Below, piece by piece: positions 5,954 through 6,130 of a stretch of DNA of 6,130 nucleotides (position 1 is the first letter of the stretch; each line of letters starts with the position of its first letter). The notes beneath the pieces are model-generated. The model worked only from the letters and a program-made list of their open reading frames with translations, had not been told where the DNA came from and searched no databases. This DNA is from JAEXNA01 sp050486105 (GTDB lineage: Bacteria; Vulcanimicrobiota; Xenobia; Xenobiales; JADMJV01). The DNA lies in NCBI GenBank assembly GCA_050486105.1, contig JBJHCR010000362.1:1-6130 (forward strand), read 5' to 3'. Both the position numbers and the translations under genes were made by a program.

Positions 5954-6130
5954 ATGAGGTTGGACTATTTTGCTCACAGTTGCTTTCTTCTCGAGCATAA
6001 GGGCTTTCGAGTGTTGTTTGACCCCTACGATCCCGAGATCGGGTATCCTTCCCCCAATGTTCGGGGTGTCGATGTGATCGTGGTTAGTCACGACCATTCG
6101 GACCATAATGCCGTGCACACAGTTCCAGGT
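5954..6130 (+). CDS. Metallo-beta-lactamase-fold hydrolase, UlaG-like, 3'-partial
   Basis: The first 59 codons of a metal-dependent hydrolase that continue past the window end. The start MRLDYFAHSCFLLEHKGFRV, then LFDPYDP (21-27), GYPSP (30-34) and VDVIVVSHDHSDHN (39-52), match the N-terminal part of UlaG-like MBL-fold proteins. His46, His48, Asp50 and His51 form the canonical HxHxDH metal-binding motif. The substrate cannot be inferred; this group includes many proteins labelled L-ascorbate 6-phosphate lactonase-like without proof. An in-frame TAA at 5942-5944 limits the start, leaving the ATG at 5954 as the only ATG consistent with the homologous N-terminus, though no clear Shine-Dalgarno precedes it. 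The gene diverges from the DUF2071 gene with 38 bases between starts. Confidence 0.9.
   Translation, partial: MRLDYFAHSCFLLEHKGFRVLFDPYDPEIGYPSPNVRGVDVIVVSHDHSDHNAVHTVPG

Noticed and set aside
5915..6118. Minus-strand open frame of 67 codons at the right edge
   Set aside because: It is antisense to the hydrolase with the HxHxDH motif; the plus-strand reading is clearly the conserved one.
1..6130. CRISPR array, tRNA or rRNA genes, insertion sequences, phage or defence modules
   Set aside because: No periodic repeats, cloverleaf-like sequence, transposase motif or toxin/nuclease cassette was seen; nearly all sequence is accounted for by conserved housekeeping-type genes.

Overview
The window carries most of a bacterial caa3/aa3-type (heme-copper, A-family) cytochrome c oxidase operon on the + strand, followed by a convergent three-gene block on the - strand and the first 59 codons of a divergent + strand gene at the right edge. 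Shine-Dalgarno-like sites, tight operon spacing and the protein families point to a bacterium. A ctaD-ctaE-ctaF-(cytochrome c)-ctaG order and a subunit I with two extra C-terminal helices occur in Gram-positive and several deep-branching or uncultivated phyla (for example Chloroflexota-like groups). The lineage cannot be fixed from this window, and the run of ten Ns suggests a scaffolded draft or metagenome assembly.

Layout. Positions 1-1476 hold the 3' part of ctaD (subunit I, start outside the window), with an assembly gap at 663-672 exactly where the His-Phe-His heme-ligand motif should be. It overlaps ctaE (1473-2084, subunit III), followed by ctaF (2094-2537, small subunit IV), a membrane-anchored monoheme cytochrome c (2598-3068) and ctaG (3075-3857, oxidase assembly factor of the Bacillus type). 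Subunit II (ctaC) is not in the window and would be expected just upstream. The - strand block, in transcription order, is a DUF2071 (YqjF-like) protein (5915-5124), a CDP-alcohol phosphatidyltransferase with a complete catalytic signature (5060-4428) and a YaiI/YqxD (UPF0178) protein (4347-3874). At 5954 a metallo-beta-lactamase-fold hydrolase of the UlaG-like type starts on the + strand and runs off the window.

How the genes work together. The first five genes form one functional unit: the catalytic core of a proton-pumping terminal oxidase, its small subunits, a dedicated c-type cytochrome that probably feeds it electrons, and its assembly factor. The - strand genes share direction and moderate spacing (63 and 80 bases) but no obvious pathway; only the CDP-alcohol transferase has a clear enzymatic class (membrane phospholipid head-group synthesis). 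No RNA genes, mobile elements, CRISPR arrays or convincing intrinsic terminators were seen, and no stretch over 300 bases lacks a gene. The region looks largely ordinary. The points worth a second look are the masked active-site motif in ctaD, the histidine-rich loop in its extension, the stand-alone cytochrome c, and the unassigned substrate of the phosphatidyltransferase.
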